The notes under the pieces were generated by a model. It was not told the DNA's origin, ran no database searches, and was given only the letters and a program-made list of their open reading frames with translations. From contig NW_024467101.1 of NCBI RefSeq assembly GCF_017591425.1, forward strand, positions 11,234,918 to 11,298,917: a stretch of DNA of 64,000 nt, read 5' to 3'. The stretch comes from Ochotona curzoniae. Its lineage: Eukaryota > Chordata > Mammalia > Lagomorpha > Ochotonidae. Positions 24,601 through 36,600 of this stretch are shown piece by piece. A program made the translations under genes and the position numbers. Within the stretch, counting starts at the first letter, position 1, and every line of letters begins with the position of its first letter.

Positions 24601-27600
24601 ACCCAACCCTGAGCCTACTCCATGTCCCAGATCTGACTCAGCCACAGGTTACAGCCTGATACCACTCATCTGCCCTTGCTGGCACAGGATATCTGCTTTC
24701 CTAAGAACCTCTGGCTGCCCAACACATGGTCACATAAGCAAAGTGAGGCTCTGGTGCATGGGGGCAGGGGGTGGGTGGGCGGTGCAACAGGGTACAGAGG
24801 GTGAAATGAAACAAAGGTCACAGAAGAGCCTATGCCTTGACATTGATTTACTAGACAGCCTGGCAGCATTTCCTAAACACTGAACCACCTTCTCAGCTTT
24901 CTCTGCTGGTCATGGTGGCCCCATCTATCTATCTCACACAGTCCCAGGCAAGCTGTTTGATGCCTGATACTACCTGGTATGCCAATGTCCAGCGTGTTGC
25001 TGCTCCCTCTGCTGTTTCTACTACCACTGACAGGGCACACTGTGTGCAGGCTTACCCCAAGAACTTGACACTGTCCCTTCACCATCCCTTTGGATCCTCG
25101 CAACAGCCAGCCTTCACAGAATCTTAACAGCAGAAACTCTGCGCTAGCAGCTGGCATTTGAGGTTTCTCAAAGTGCAGATGCCTTCTCTCACTTAACCCT
25201 CACAACTCCATAAAGTAAGCACTACAAGCACCCTCATTTTCCAGATGGGGAAACCAAGGTATTGCCAGGGAAATGACTTGTCCAAGATCACTCAAGACTC
25301 AGAACCCATGCCAAGGCCACCACTCCATGAAACCCCTTGTCTAGCCAAGTAAGAAGTGGTCATGTGGTCTTGTTTAGGGAGCACGGTGAGGGGAACTGAG
25401 GCTGTCCAGACGCAAACTTCTTGATTCCAGAAACCCATCATGCCCCCACTCTGGTCCCAGAATCCAGACCTCTCATTTTCTAGTTCCATACACCTGCAGT
25501 TGGCTTCAAGTTGCAGGTACAAGTGGGTCCCGGGCCCTGGGGACAGGACAGCTTACCAAATTCTGACTGCATGCCGGGGTAGATGATTCTGAACACATAA
25601 TCTGTGGCCTCATCATCCTCCTTGTCTGAAGACGTGGACTCAGCTGAGCTCTGAGGGCTTCGCTTGCGCAGCTTGGGGAACACTTTGCCCTGAAAGTACA
25701 CATTCCGGTGCATGGAACTCGGAACATGCACCTACCATGTGACCCACCCAGTCTGGCAGGAAGTGTTGCGGGGGAGGTTTGCCCAGGTGTGCAGGGTCCC
25801 AAAAGCAGCACAAAGGCTCAGAGGCTACACAACTGCCTGTCCCCCTGCCACCTCCAGCCCAGTCTCTTCCGGAAACACTCACCTTCCCTCGCTGGGACCA
25901 CAGTGGTGGGTCCAGCTGCCCATGGGGGAGCAGCCCATTCTCCAGGCATGAGAGGAACTGCAGGAGGTGCCCGCCCTTGGGGAAGCGGAAGGGCGGCCTC
26001 TGGATGCCATCCTGGCTGACCAACACCACCGTGCCACCGCTGTCCACTGCCGCCGCCACCGGCCAGAGGAGACCCAGTGGGAAGTCACTAGGAGGCATGG
26101 TGACAGGACCCTCCCTGCAAGCACATTGCTCCCCCACCTCTCCACCCCGGGTGGCCCTGGGGAAGGCCTGGGTGTCAGATCAGGGCAGAGAGTGAAGCAT
26201 ACAGGACAGGGTCAAGCGGGACCTGGGTAGTCTCCCCATCGTAAGCACAAAAGGGACCAGACACTCCCAAGACTATTCTATGGATCTACGTAGCATCTCT
26301 GCTTTTACATATACAGAGGTTTCCAGATATTTTTTTCCCTTCTTAGGGCACTGGTTGACTCTGGTTAGCAGGTACCAGCACAGTACACAGTGGACGCACC
26401 ATCTTACTATACTATAATATCCCTGTGAGGCCTACTTTACCAATAATGAACCTGAGGCCCAGAAAAGTTGAGGAACTTCTCCAGGGTCACCCAGCTGATG
26501 AGGGGCAAGGCCTGCATGCGAATCCAAGTCTGTCTCATTGCAAAGGTTTAACCCCATTGGAGTTCATACCTTACTTGCCCCCTCAAGTAGCATAGTCTTA
26601 TGCTGACTAGGTGGCCATCAGAATACCCATTTTACAGATGGTGGGGAAACCAAAGCTCAGAGTTGTGAAGGCACTTGCCTGTGGTTGCACAGGTCATGTG
26701 AGATGCCCAGCACAGTTGTTTCATATGCTAATAAGAGGGCAGAAATGGAGGTGGGCAGGAGATCTAAAAAGACCCTTGGCACACCCCTGCTGTCCCCACA
26801 GTCTCTACCTTGCTGGTGGCAGTGCAGGTAGACAATCTCCTCCAAGCGGATGGTCATGGCATAGTCCCAGTAGACACTGGAAGGGGAAAGAGAGTGAGGC
26901 TTGAGGGACACCTGTCTACGTCACGCTGGGGAAGGGCTTGCGGGCAGAAGGTCACAACCACAGGTTCCTCTGTCCTTCTACCACAACCTTCCTATCACAG
27001 GCCAATCCAGTCTCTTTATCTTTTCCTGGTCCTAGCACCTCAATGTTTTTAGACCACCACACTTTTTCACCCACAGAGCTAAGGTGAAACCAACCCCACC
27101 AACTTCCTATCCCACCCAAGACTTCCAAAAGGGTCACGTGACTAAGATCTGGTCCATCAGCCCGTGTCACAATCCCAGACATAGTGATTGGTTTAGAGGG
27201 AGCTCACGGACTAGAGCAGAACCAATGAGACTCAACTGCAAGATCTGTGTATGAATCACTGGGTGAGGAGAGCGAAGAAGACTGACAATGTCAAGATGCA
27301 TGGCAAGAGAAAGCCTGCCTGAGAATGGTGCTGACAGAAAAGCAGGGCCAGACACAATTCGATTCCCCATCGTGTGAGTGCCTGTGTGCAGCCATGCCTA
27401 AAGCTGTGTATGAGCCAGTGCTTATGTCTTCCTGAGTTCATTTTTTCTATAACCAGCATCTAACAGACTTGGACAACTCAGATCCTAACTCCAGCCTCTT
27501 CCTCTATAAAATGGATGTAGTCACAACGCCCATCTCATAATGTCAACTACATCATCCCAAGGGCTTAGCACAGAACCGAAGCATTCCGGAGTGGGTGGGA

Positions 27601-30600
27601 AATGGTTCTGGTATCGACTGGTTCTGTTTCTAGCTCACAACCTGCTGCTTCCCTGATCATGAGAACACGGAGGTAGGTGGAGACCCCTTCCCCTTGCACT
27701 TGGGCTCTGGGGTAACTTGGATCTCCACCAGAGGACCCTGCGGGAGGGTGGGATGGACGGACAGCCCCAGAGGCTGCTTGCCTGCTTGGGTCACTGTGTT
27801 TGTGCAAGGGCCATGCTTCTCTTAGGCTGCTCTAAGCCAGTACTGAGTGTAGGAGGGCTGCAGGAGAAAGAACTCCTAACAGTCAACCAGTGGCTCCAAT
27901 AAATCTAGCCAAATAGTTTAGAGCTGTGTTGCAATGGCATCCCATGTGGGTGTTGGTTCGTGTCCCAGCTCCTTCACTTTCTATCCAGCTCCCTGTTTAG
28001 GACCTGGGAAAGCAGCCGAGGATGCTCCAAGTCCTTGGGACCTCGCACCTATGTTGAAGACCAGAAGCAGATCCTGACTCCTGGCTTCAGATCAGCTCAG
28101 CTCTGGCTGTTTTATCCATTTGGAGAGTGAACCAGCAGATGGGAGAGATCTCTCTGTCTCTCCTTTTCTCTATGTAAAATCTGCCTCTCCAATAGAAATA
28201 AATAAATCTTAAAGAAAAGAAGACCAACATGAATCATCCAAGTCACTCAATGGGTAGGAGCAAGAACTGGAACTCTATCTTGGTTTTCATGTTGAATAGC
28301 TTTATTGAGGTTTGATTTTTTTTTTTTAAAACCACAACACTCACTCATGGTAAATATGCCACTTGATGAGTTGGATGCATTAATTTATAGATGGAGGCAA
28401 CCATCACCACACTCCAATTTTAGAACATTTATATCAACCCCAAAAGATCCCTTTGTTATTCATTATTCAATCAGTGCTCTTGGATCATGCCTTATGTTAC
28501 CGTAGGCAATGAGCACTCTGCTTTCTGACTTACAGATTCACCTTTTCTTGGGTAGGCACTTGGCCCAGAGGATAAGATATTGATTAGGATGTCCATGTGC
28601 CACAGTGGAGAACCCAGCTTTGATACCCAGCTCCAGACCCTGACTCCAGCTTCCTATTTATGTAGATCCTGGCAGGCGGGGGTGGTGGCTCAAGTGATTA
28701 GGCCCCTGTCACCCATGTGGGCAACTCAGAACTCCTGGTTCCTAGCTTTGGCTTTGGTGCAGCCTTGGACATGACAAGCATTTGGGGAGTGAGCAAGCAG
28801 ATAGGAATTCTCTCTCTCTCTCTTTCTCTCTCTCTCCCTTCCTCCGTCCCTCCCTCCTTTCCTGCCTCCCTTCCATCCTGCAGGTGAAGGGCACCTTCTT
28901 GGCACCTATGCTGTCCCTCCAGGAGGACCCCCTGACATGAGTCTGGCAGGAGTTGGGACTAACGACATCTCCTAGCAGCTGAGAAAGCACCATCAATCAC
29001 TCCCCTACTGATGCTACTACTGAACACAACAACTCTTCCTTGAAAAGAGTCCAAATGCATGCCTATATACTTTTCTGTTAAAGTATATAGTATTAAATCA
29101 TATTAGTACTATTAAATTTTATCTGCAGGATACTTCAAGATTATGCACAAGAGGGAAGGGGGTGAGTGACAGGGAACCAAGATCTGTTGCTACGTGAAAA
29201 ATTCTTCATCACAACAACTTTTTGTTCTTAAGAGAGCACACAGGGTAAATCCCACCTAAATCCCAAGTGCCAAGATGCTTCCAGTTGGCTTCTGGGTATT
29301 TCTGAATATTTGGCTGACCCTTGAAGCCATAGTAAGTGGCCACACAACCAACCAACCAGGCAGAGGAGAGGAGAGGAGAGCACAGGGGACACAGGACAGA
29401 CTCGGTGCTTACCTCTTCTCATAGTCCAGATCCCCCACAGACCCATTCATCAGCTGGTTGGGTGTCCACTTCAAGGTCATGACATCAGCCGTCTGGTGCA
29501 GGGACAGGTACCCTGGCACAGCCTCCATGTCGTCTCTCTGCAGAGAGAGGAGGACTTAGATCTGGCCATCGTGTTGGAGTCCCAGTGCGCACAGGCTCTA
29601 GATCATTTGAGCCAAGGATGGATAATCGGACGAAGAGGGTGGGCTATTCTTTTCAAAGTCACGGTCAAGGGGAGGATCTTAAACCTCTGTCCAGGTGGCC
29701 TTTTGCAGCCACCCCTCCAGGGCAGGAAGATCAATCGCTCTCTTTCTGTCTCCCTCTCTCTCTGTAACCCTGAACTTCAACTCAAGAAACAAATCTTTAA
29801 AAAGATAAAAATAAGAAAAAATGAAGGGTACTTCAGAAAAAGTTCATGAAGAAAGCAAGTAAGTTGGAGGGGAAAAAAAAAAGGAAACCTAGGCAGTGGT
29901 ATCTCATAATTTCTACAAACTTTTGGAAGATTCTCCGTTTGTCTAAAGAAGTCTCAAAGAACTCTTTCCAAAAACTGGGGCTCAAATTTCTAAGTAGTGA
30001 AAAAACTGCAGCACTGAAACACAGTTTTTCACTTCTAGATGGTTACATTGAAAAATGGTACACTTTCAACTCCTTAGACCTGTGGAAATGGGGCTTGCTC
30101 TGCACTGAGGCCCAGAGGAGAACAGCTGCTGGGGTCAGCTGGCTACTGAAGCTGACTGGCCACAGCTGGAGCAGCTGACTCCCTCTGCCTCCTCACAGCT
30201 GAGCCCAGCCCCCACACTGACCCTGTGACCCAAGGACTAAGGAAAGGGATAGTCAGAGAAGACTGTGTGAGTGGTGGGCTGCAGGTGCCTCACAGGAAGG
30301 AAGGAAGGAAGGAAGGAAGGAAGGAAGGAAGGAAGGAAGGAAGGAAGGAAGGAAGGGAAGAAGGAAGGGAGGAAGGAAGGAAGGGAAGAAGGAAGGAAGG
30401 GAAGAAGGAAGGGAGGAAAGAAGCAAGGAAGCAAGGAAGATAATGACTGATGAGTGAATGGATAGGTGGAGATATTGGCCAACAGATGAATGGATGACAG
30501 GGGATGGATAAACACGTAGACATGTGGGTGAATGAACAACGGATGGATGCAAGAATAGAGGGATGGAAGCTATAGAGAATGAAAAAGAGCTGATGAATGG

Positions 30601-33600
30601 ATGGGTGGGTGAAGGAAAGGGAAGAAGATGCCAACAGATGCATCAGAAGATGAATGGAGATGTTGGCTGACAAACGAATGGATGCATGAATGTGTGGATA
30701 TCAGCAGATGAGTGAACAGACGGCTGTGTAGGTGGATATTAGCAGACAGATAGATGGATGGATGGATGAGTAGGTGGAGGGGAAGATAGATAAATGGATA
30801 GCCTGGAGTCAGAGGAAACTCAGGTTATAAGACCTGGTGCCAGACCCTCAGGGCAAGGCCCAGGCCCCCATAAACTCTCACCGGCTGCACCAGGACATTG
30901 TTCTTGCCATAAAGCAGAGTGGCCCGGGAGTTCTGATGCAGGGACTCCACGTAGTCGCGGGCGGAGAGGGATGGCCGGTCGTCCATGCTGCCACTTGAAT
31001 GTCTCTTCTGGATCTGGGTACCAATGGGGGAGCAGGGACAAGTCCTGAAGCATTTAGGGTTCCTACCCAGTTCTGCACCCCTCAGGCCAAGTCCATGCCT
31101 TGACCTAAGTCCACCCCATGGCTCCCCTGACTACCACCACTCACACAAAGGGCTGGACGCTTGGTGGGCGAGTCCTGGCGCAGGTGCGAGCTGTGGATGC
31201 GGTGTCTCTGGACCAGCTCGTCAGCCGAGGGGTCCGTCCAGAAGTGATCGGCAGTCTTCATCTTGGTATATTCCAGGGCACAGGGCCCCACTGTAGGACA
31301 TGTGGCAGCTGGGAATCATAGCTCTCCTCCCCTTTCCTCTACCACCAGCTGGACCTCTCATGACCCCTCCCATCCACACAGCCTGGACAACTCCAAAGTC
31401 TCTCCAAGAAGAGGCCAGAACAAGGGTGCACGAAGCAGCAACAGGTAAGCTGCTGGGGCAGGAAAAGACCCCAGTGCTGAAGTCTAGCTGAGCACCAACC
31501 ACTTACCCAACAGAGATGCAAGGATAGGGCCGTCCACAGGGTCCATCAGGAGAGCATCCTTCTCATAGTATTTGCTAGCAAAATAGGAAAGGGTATGCAG
31601 GTGTGGACGGAGACTAGCAGAGATCCCACAGTGAGTGGACACACTGGGGGCAACCCCAGGGACACCTCACAGCCTCAGTTGCCCCATCTGTAAAGTGGGA
31701 ATGATGATGACGATGGTGAGCACCTTTGTTTATAGGGCTATCTGAAGGACTTTAGAGAGAAACAAGAGATTAAAGAGCATTTATCACAGCGCTTGGGAAG
31801 CACCTGCTGAATCCTTGGTCTTGATACTAGCTTTACAAAAGCGGCAAAGTAAGTCATGAAAGCTACCCCTACAGTTGGTGCTGAATGATTTGGGGGTGGG
31901 TCGGTTGTTTGTTTTGGTCTTGCGGTTGCTAACTCATTGAAAATTCGTGTATTCTAGAAGCAACAAGAATTTCAAGGCCTTTCTGACTTCCCAATGATCT
32001 CAGGCTCAGAAAGGGGCACTGACCACACAGCAGGCATGCGCAGGGCATGCACGGTGCCAGGCTCCATCAAGGGCTTGGCCCTTGCCATCTAAGAGTGGGA
32101 GGTGAAGGGCACAGGCTGTGGAGTTAGAATGGGTCCTCAGCACACGCGCTGCCTTTGCTCTCCACCTGCCTCACGAGATCCTTAACCAACAGGGCTGGGT
32201 AACCTTGGACTTGAATCTCCAGAGCCTTGAACTAAATAATCTTTTGATAAAGTTAGTGGCCTTGGCTAGTTCATCGTTGTCATGAAAAAAAAAAAAAAGC
32301 GAATTAACCTGTAATTTGCCAGTAAGGAAGAAGTTCACTGGAGGCCTGGTTAACAGAACTTGGATTTCTTATATTTTCTCTTCTACCTGCAAGCCCGCCC
32401 CTGGGAATGTTCTTGCTTCATCCCAATTCATCTGGCTGATTCCTCATGTCCTCCCAAGGGAAGTGTAACTGTGACACCTTCCGGGCCCTTTCCCCCAGCC
32501 ACCTGGCAGAGATGAACACCCTCTTAGAACACTCACTATCATCCTAACTGCTTGACACCTTTCTGGCTGGAGCGTGAGTTTCAGGCCTTCCATTCTGTGT
32601 TTTCATTGTATGTGCCAGCAAAGGGGCCAATGTATTAAATAATTCTCCCATCCGTGTGTGAAGATAAACAAGCCCTTGTTACACTGAAAGATGGGGAAAT
32701 CCTCCAACACTGCTCTTTCCCTGTCTCTATCTCTCTCCATTCCCTCTCTCTTCTTCCTCTCAGGAGCTGGAAACACACTCTGGACATGAGGAGCTATAGA
32801 GTCTTCTCTGGCTCCCCACTGCTCTCATGCTAACACTGCCCAAGCTCTCTAGCATGGCAGCCCTGGCCACTGTATCCTCAACATCTAGGTGAACGCCTGG
32901 CACACAACAGATTCTCATGAAAAATTGTTTTTGGATGAGCAAATGTATGGATAGATGCTTAGTCAACAAGAGTCATACTCTAAAACCTCCACATCAGATT
33001 AAGCTGAGCAAAGGGAGAAAATGTAATTTCTTTGTGCTTTTAAAATGCTGTGTTCTCATAAAATTCTCCCCTCACTACTTCTCTAGAATACCATCGATTT
33101 CTATCTCCCTTGCTGAAAGAGACACACAGCGAGCCTCCCAGGACCATACCATTATCGCGTAGATTGATCCATGCAGAAAAGAAGAAATCCAAGATGCCCC
33201 TATCCCAGCCTAAATATGAAGACCCTGCATGAATAATAAGCCCCTGCATCTTTCCAAGCTTGGAAAAAAGCCTGGACCAGGATCAAACATCCAGGGGGCA
33301 TCTTTTAAATCACAGCCAAGCGGAAGTGCATGTCAAGGAAGAAAAAAAAGCAACTTGGTGCAGTTGTACAAGAGCATGCAATCCCCATGGGACCAGCGGG
33401 CGGCAGCAGAGCACACCCCCAACCTTCCTCCTGGCTCACCTGCTGTTTTCCACAAGGTAATGCACAATTTTGTCCAGGACCTTCTCAAACAAGGCCGTGC
33501 GGATCCACAGGTGCTTGATGGCGAGCGGTGACAGGTTGGGCAGCTTGGGCAACTTCCGTACGTTCTCCTGAAGGCCCTGCATCTGGTTCCGTCTGCAAGA

Positions 33601-36600
33601 TCAATCAAGGAGAAGAGAGGCTGTCAGCTAATGAGCTCAGGGGTAAAACAAAACAAAACAAAAAAATCGTAATGCCCAGTGGGTGAGAAGACGTGGTCAG
33701 ACAAACAGTCCTATACTGCTGGTGAGTGAGTCAGACTCACAATATCTCCCTCTGCACGCATATCCTTCCCAGCTCGGGGGCTCCCATGACCATGCCTCCA
33801 TTCTCCTTTGCTGACCACTGACTGCTCTCACTGTAGGACCCACCTGCACACAGCTGGTGGTGAAGCAACCCCCTACAGCCTTCCCCTCCTTTCCCTGCAG
33901 TAAGCTGAGCCTTTCTCACACTCCAGGTCTCATCCAAGGTACCCCCTCCTATACGAAGCCCTCTCAGATCAGCCAAAGCTGGAGTGTGTTCCCTCCAACC
34001 TCTGGCATTGAACTTCTGCTCACCTTTCAGTCCGCCCCTCCACAGTGTGATCTTGGTGGGTACAAACCAATTAATGTGTGTTCTCTTTCAGTTCACGCAG
34101 TGGTAAGCATGGACCTTCCCCCTGCCTGCATCTCCAAGGCATCACGCAGGGCCTGGCCTACGGACAAAGCTCGGTATGTGTGTTCGTGAGCAAGTGAGGT
34201 TGTGCCCCACGGGAGTTGGCAGAGCTAAATCTGAAGCCGTGCAGTTCTGGCCAGCAGCCCTGAGCAGACAGAGCCTGAAATAGCACCCATCCAAGACGGC
34301 ACACACAGGTCGTGCCTGTCTCTCTCCTCTTGCCTGTGAAAGACATGAGCAATCGATCCACGCAGTGCCCCAGGATGCCCGAGTATGGTGTTATTTCACA
34401 ACACGGTCCCTGGGAGCACCTGCTGGAGTGGAAACTCATCTGCTATCTCTGAGCAGGCTCCAGGTAGTCGGGGTTTGGCTGTGCAGTCAGGGTTTCGGGA
34501 CTTAGCTCTGATGGAAGACTCATGGTCATCCACGCAGACCAACCAAGACGAATAGGCAAAATCAAACCCTCCCACTTAGTGGGTACCTCCAGGTGGGATT
34601 TAGCCAGAGGTCCTGGCTTCTGGTCCATGCAGGAGAGACCACACGGCTTTGACCACGTGCACTTAAAACAGGGCTTGGTCACTGCCTCTCAGGTATTTAC
34701 ATAGTGCTCAATACCACCCCCAATGCTGGGCATGGGATGGGGATAATGCAGCGGCCTGCTCATCTGGATGTCATGGTTAGATGCAGCAGTGGGACCTTGG
34801 TCAAGCAAACCACAAACAACTGGTGAACTATCTAAACCACTTGAGCAAATATCTCGGAGTATGCCCCACATGTGGGACTTGGGGTGGGTGGAAAACTGGG
34901 TGGGGCTTCTCCCTCAATATCCCCCTTTACCTCAGATATATGAAGGAAACAATATGGAAATAATAATCTTACCCACTTTCCTGTAGCCCTTGAATCTTTT
35001 TACCCAAATTAACTATGTAAAGATTGTCAAAATAAAAATAATAATAATAATTTAAAAAGAAAGAAGGAAAGAAAGGAAGAAAGGAAGAAAGGAAGAAAGA
35101 AAGAAAGGAAGAAAGAAAGAGAAAAATGAAAGAGAGGTGGGTTGAAAGTTGGATTTGCTGTGCAGGGCGAAGACCTGAATGGTAACAAGGAACCAACCTT
35201 GGACTGCTTATTACAAAGATTTCTAAAGGGAGGTCTTTGACTCACAATGACAAGTCTGGTGGCGGGCACAGCCTGTGCAAAGGCCCTGGGGTGAGCAGAT
35301 GACCTGCGAGGAGAGTGCTCTTGCAGGAGCAGAGGTTGGAGCTCTCGCAGAGCCTGGGGAGGGACCTCGAGGCCTGTCCCCCGGCCCTCCCCCACCCCTC
35401 CCCAGCGCACACTCACGCGTTCTCGATCAGCTGCTCCAGGTCCTGCACCTTGCGGCTCAGCTCCTCAGCCGGCGGGAAGCTCTTGCCCACCTTCATGAAG
35501 AGTGCTGCAATCTTGTTGCTGCGCAGGAAGCCGGCCGCCCGTCGCCGCAGCCCGTGCAACACACACGCCTCCACGGCCGCTGCAGGGGACATGAGCATCC
35601 GCAGGCTCTGCCCTGCCCACCCACCCCTGGGGTAACCGAGCTGGCCCTGGGGACTTCCATCTGATGGGGGAACACCTTGAAGAGTTGGGGAAACCCTCCC
35701 AGAATTACAAGCTTCATAGGGGAAAAGCATGGATGCTTCCGTATCTGCCGTATTTGCCGCAAAAGTGAGAGGGAGCTTTGAACGCACAGATAAGGCTTAA
35801 GGTCAGTCTCTCCCCGTTCCCACGCTCTCGCCCAGCCACTTAGCAGCTGTGTGACTGTGGACAGCGACTTCCCCTCTCTGGGCCCCAGCTTCTGCATATG
35901 CAAACTGGGGACAGCAGGTGCATTAATCTTCTAGGATTACTGCCAGGGTAAGGTGGGAAATCCACAGGGAAAATTGCTTAGAACAAAGCCTGACACTCAG
36001 CGAATGTTTTATGAATGCACAGTGGCAAGGACAGAGGGGAGACAGGGCCATGTGACTGCTGGGCTTTCTCTGGGTGGAAGAGTCACATCATTATTAAAGG
36101 AAAGACTGGCACCTATGACTGCCATTCTGACTCTGCCCTGACAGGGGACAAAGAAAAACCATACCCATTGATCAGACGTGTATCCTGAGGCTCAGAGGGG
36201 GAAAGTGCATTTTCTAGGGTTACTCCACCATGGAGGGCGCTGGGATTCAAGCCCAGTTCTGAGCCCACCTAACACGTGCACTTGCTACAAGGACTTCCCA
36301 TTTCTGGGTTTTCTCCTGGAGGTTCTGCCCAGTGTTTTCCAGAAGAAAAGAGACTTGGGTTGTAGTCTAGGGCCTCAGGCTTACGACTTTGCCTCTCTGG
36401 GCTGCAGCGCGCCTTTCCGGGCAAACTGGCCCCAAGCAAGCCATTGTAATGGTGCTCACTGCGTCTCTGTACCCTCCCCTGGCTCCACAGTCACCCACAA
36501 AGTCCCTTTGCCATCAGAAATGAACTTGATGGTGTCAAAGCCAAACGCGATGGTGAGACAGCCAGGACTTCCCCGAGGCAGCCCCACCTTGACACAGAGA

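Larger units (their letters stand above)
21564..25556 (-). other. SGSM1: SGSM1 intron 12
   Basis: 4 kb with no CSINE copy. It contains a MER5-like fossil (22140-22275), a hAT/MER-like fossil (22670-22805) and a MIR-like fossil (25170-25310). Mostly unique sequence. Confidence 0.75.
26877..29412 (-). other. SGSM1: SGSM1 intron 9
   Basis: Contains two plus CSINEs (27915-28215, 28548-28835, the second ending in a CT-rich tract) separated by an L1-like fossil (28285-28510). Confidence 0.8.
29538..30881 (-). other. SGSM1: SGSM1 intron 8
   Basis: Contains a CSINE 3' piece (29690-29805), a mariner-like terminal sequence near 29823-29950, and the GGAA and ATGG microsatellites at 30295-30790. Confidence 0.8.
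33593..35416 (-). other. SGSM1: SGSM1 intron 4
   Basis: Contains the second copy of the retroposon 3' module (34735-35058) followed by a GGAA/GAAA microsatellite (35058-35130). Confidence 0.8.

Noticed and set aside
30225..30673. Open frames encoding EGRK or FLPS repeats
   Set aside because: Translations of the GGAA microsatellite, not genes.
30295..30790. CRISPR-like array
   Set aside because: The unit is 4 bp and lacks spacers; it is a eukaryotic microsatellite.
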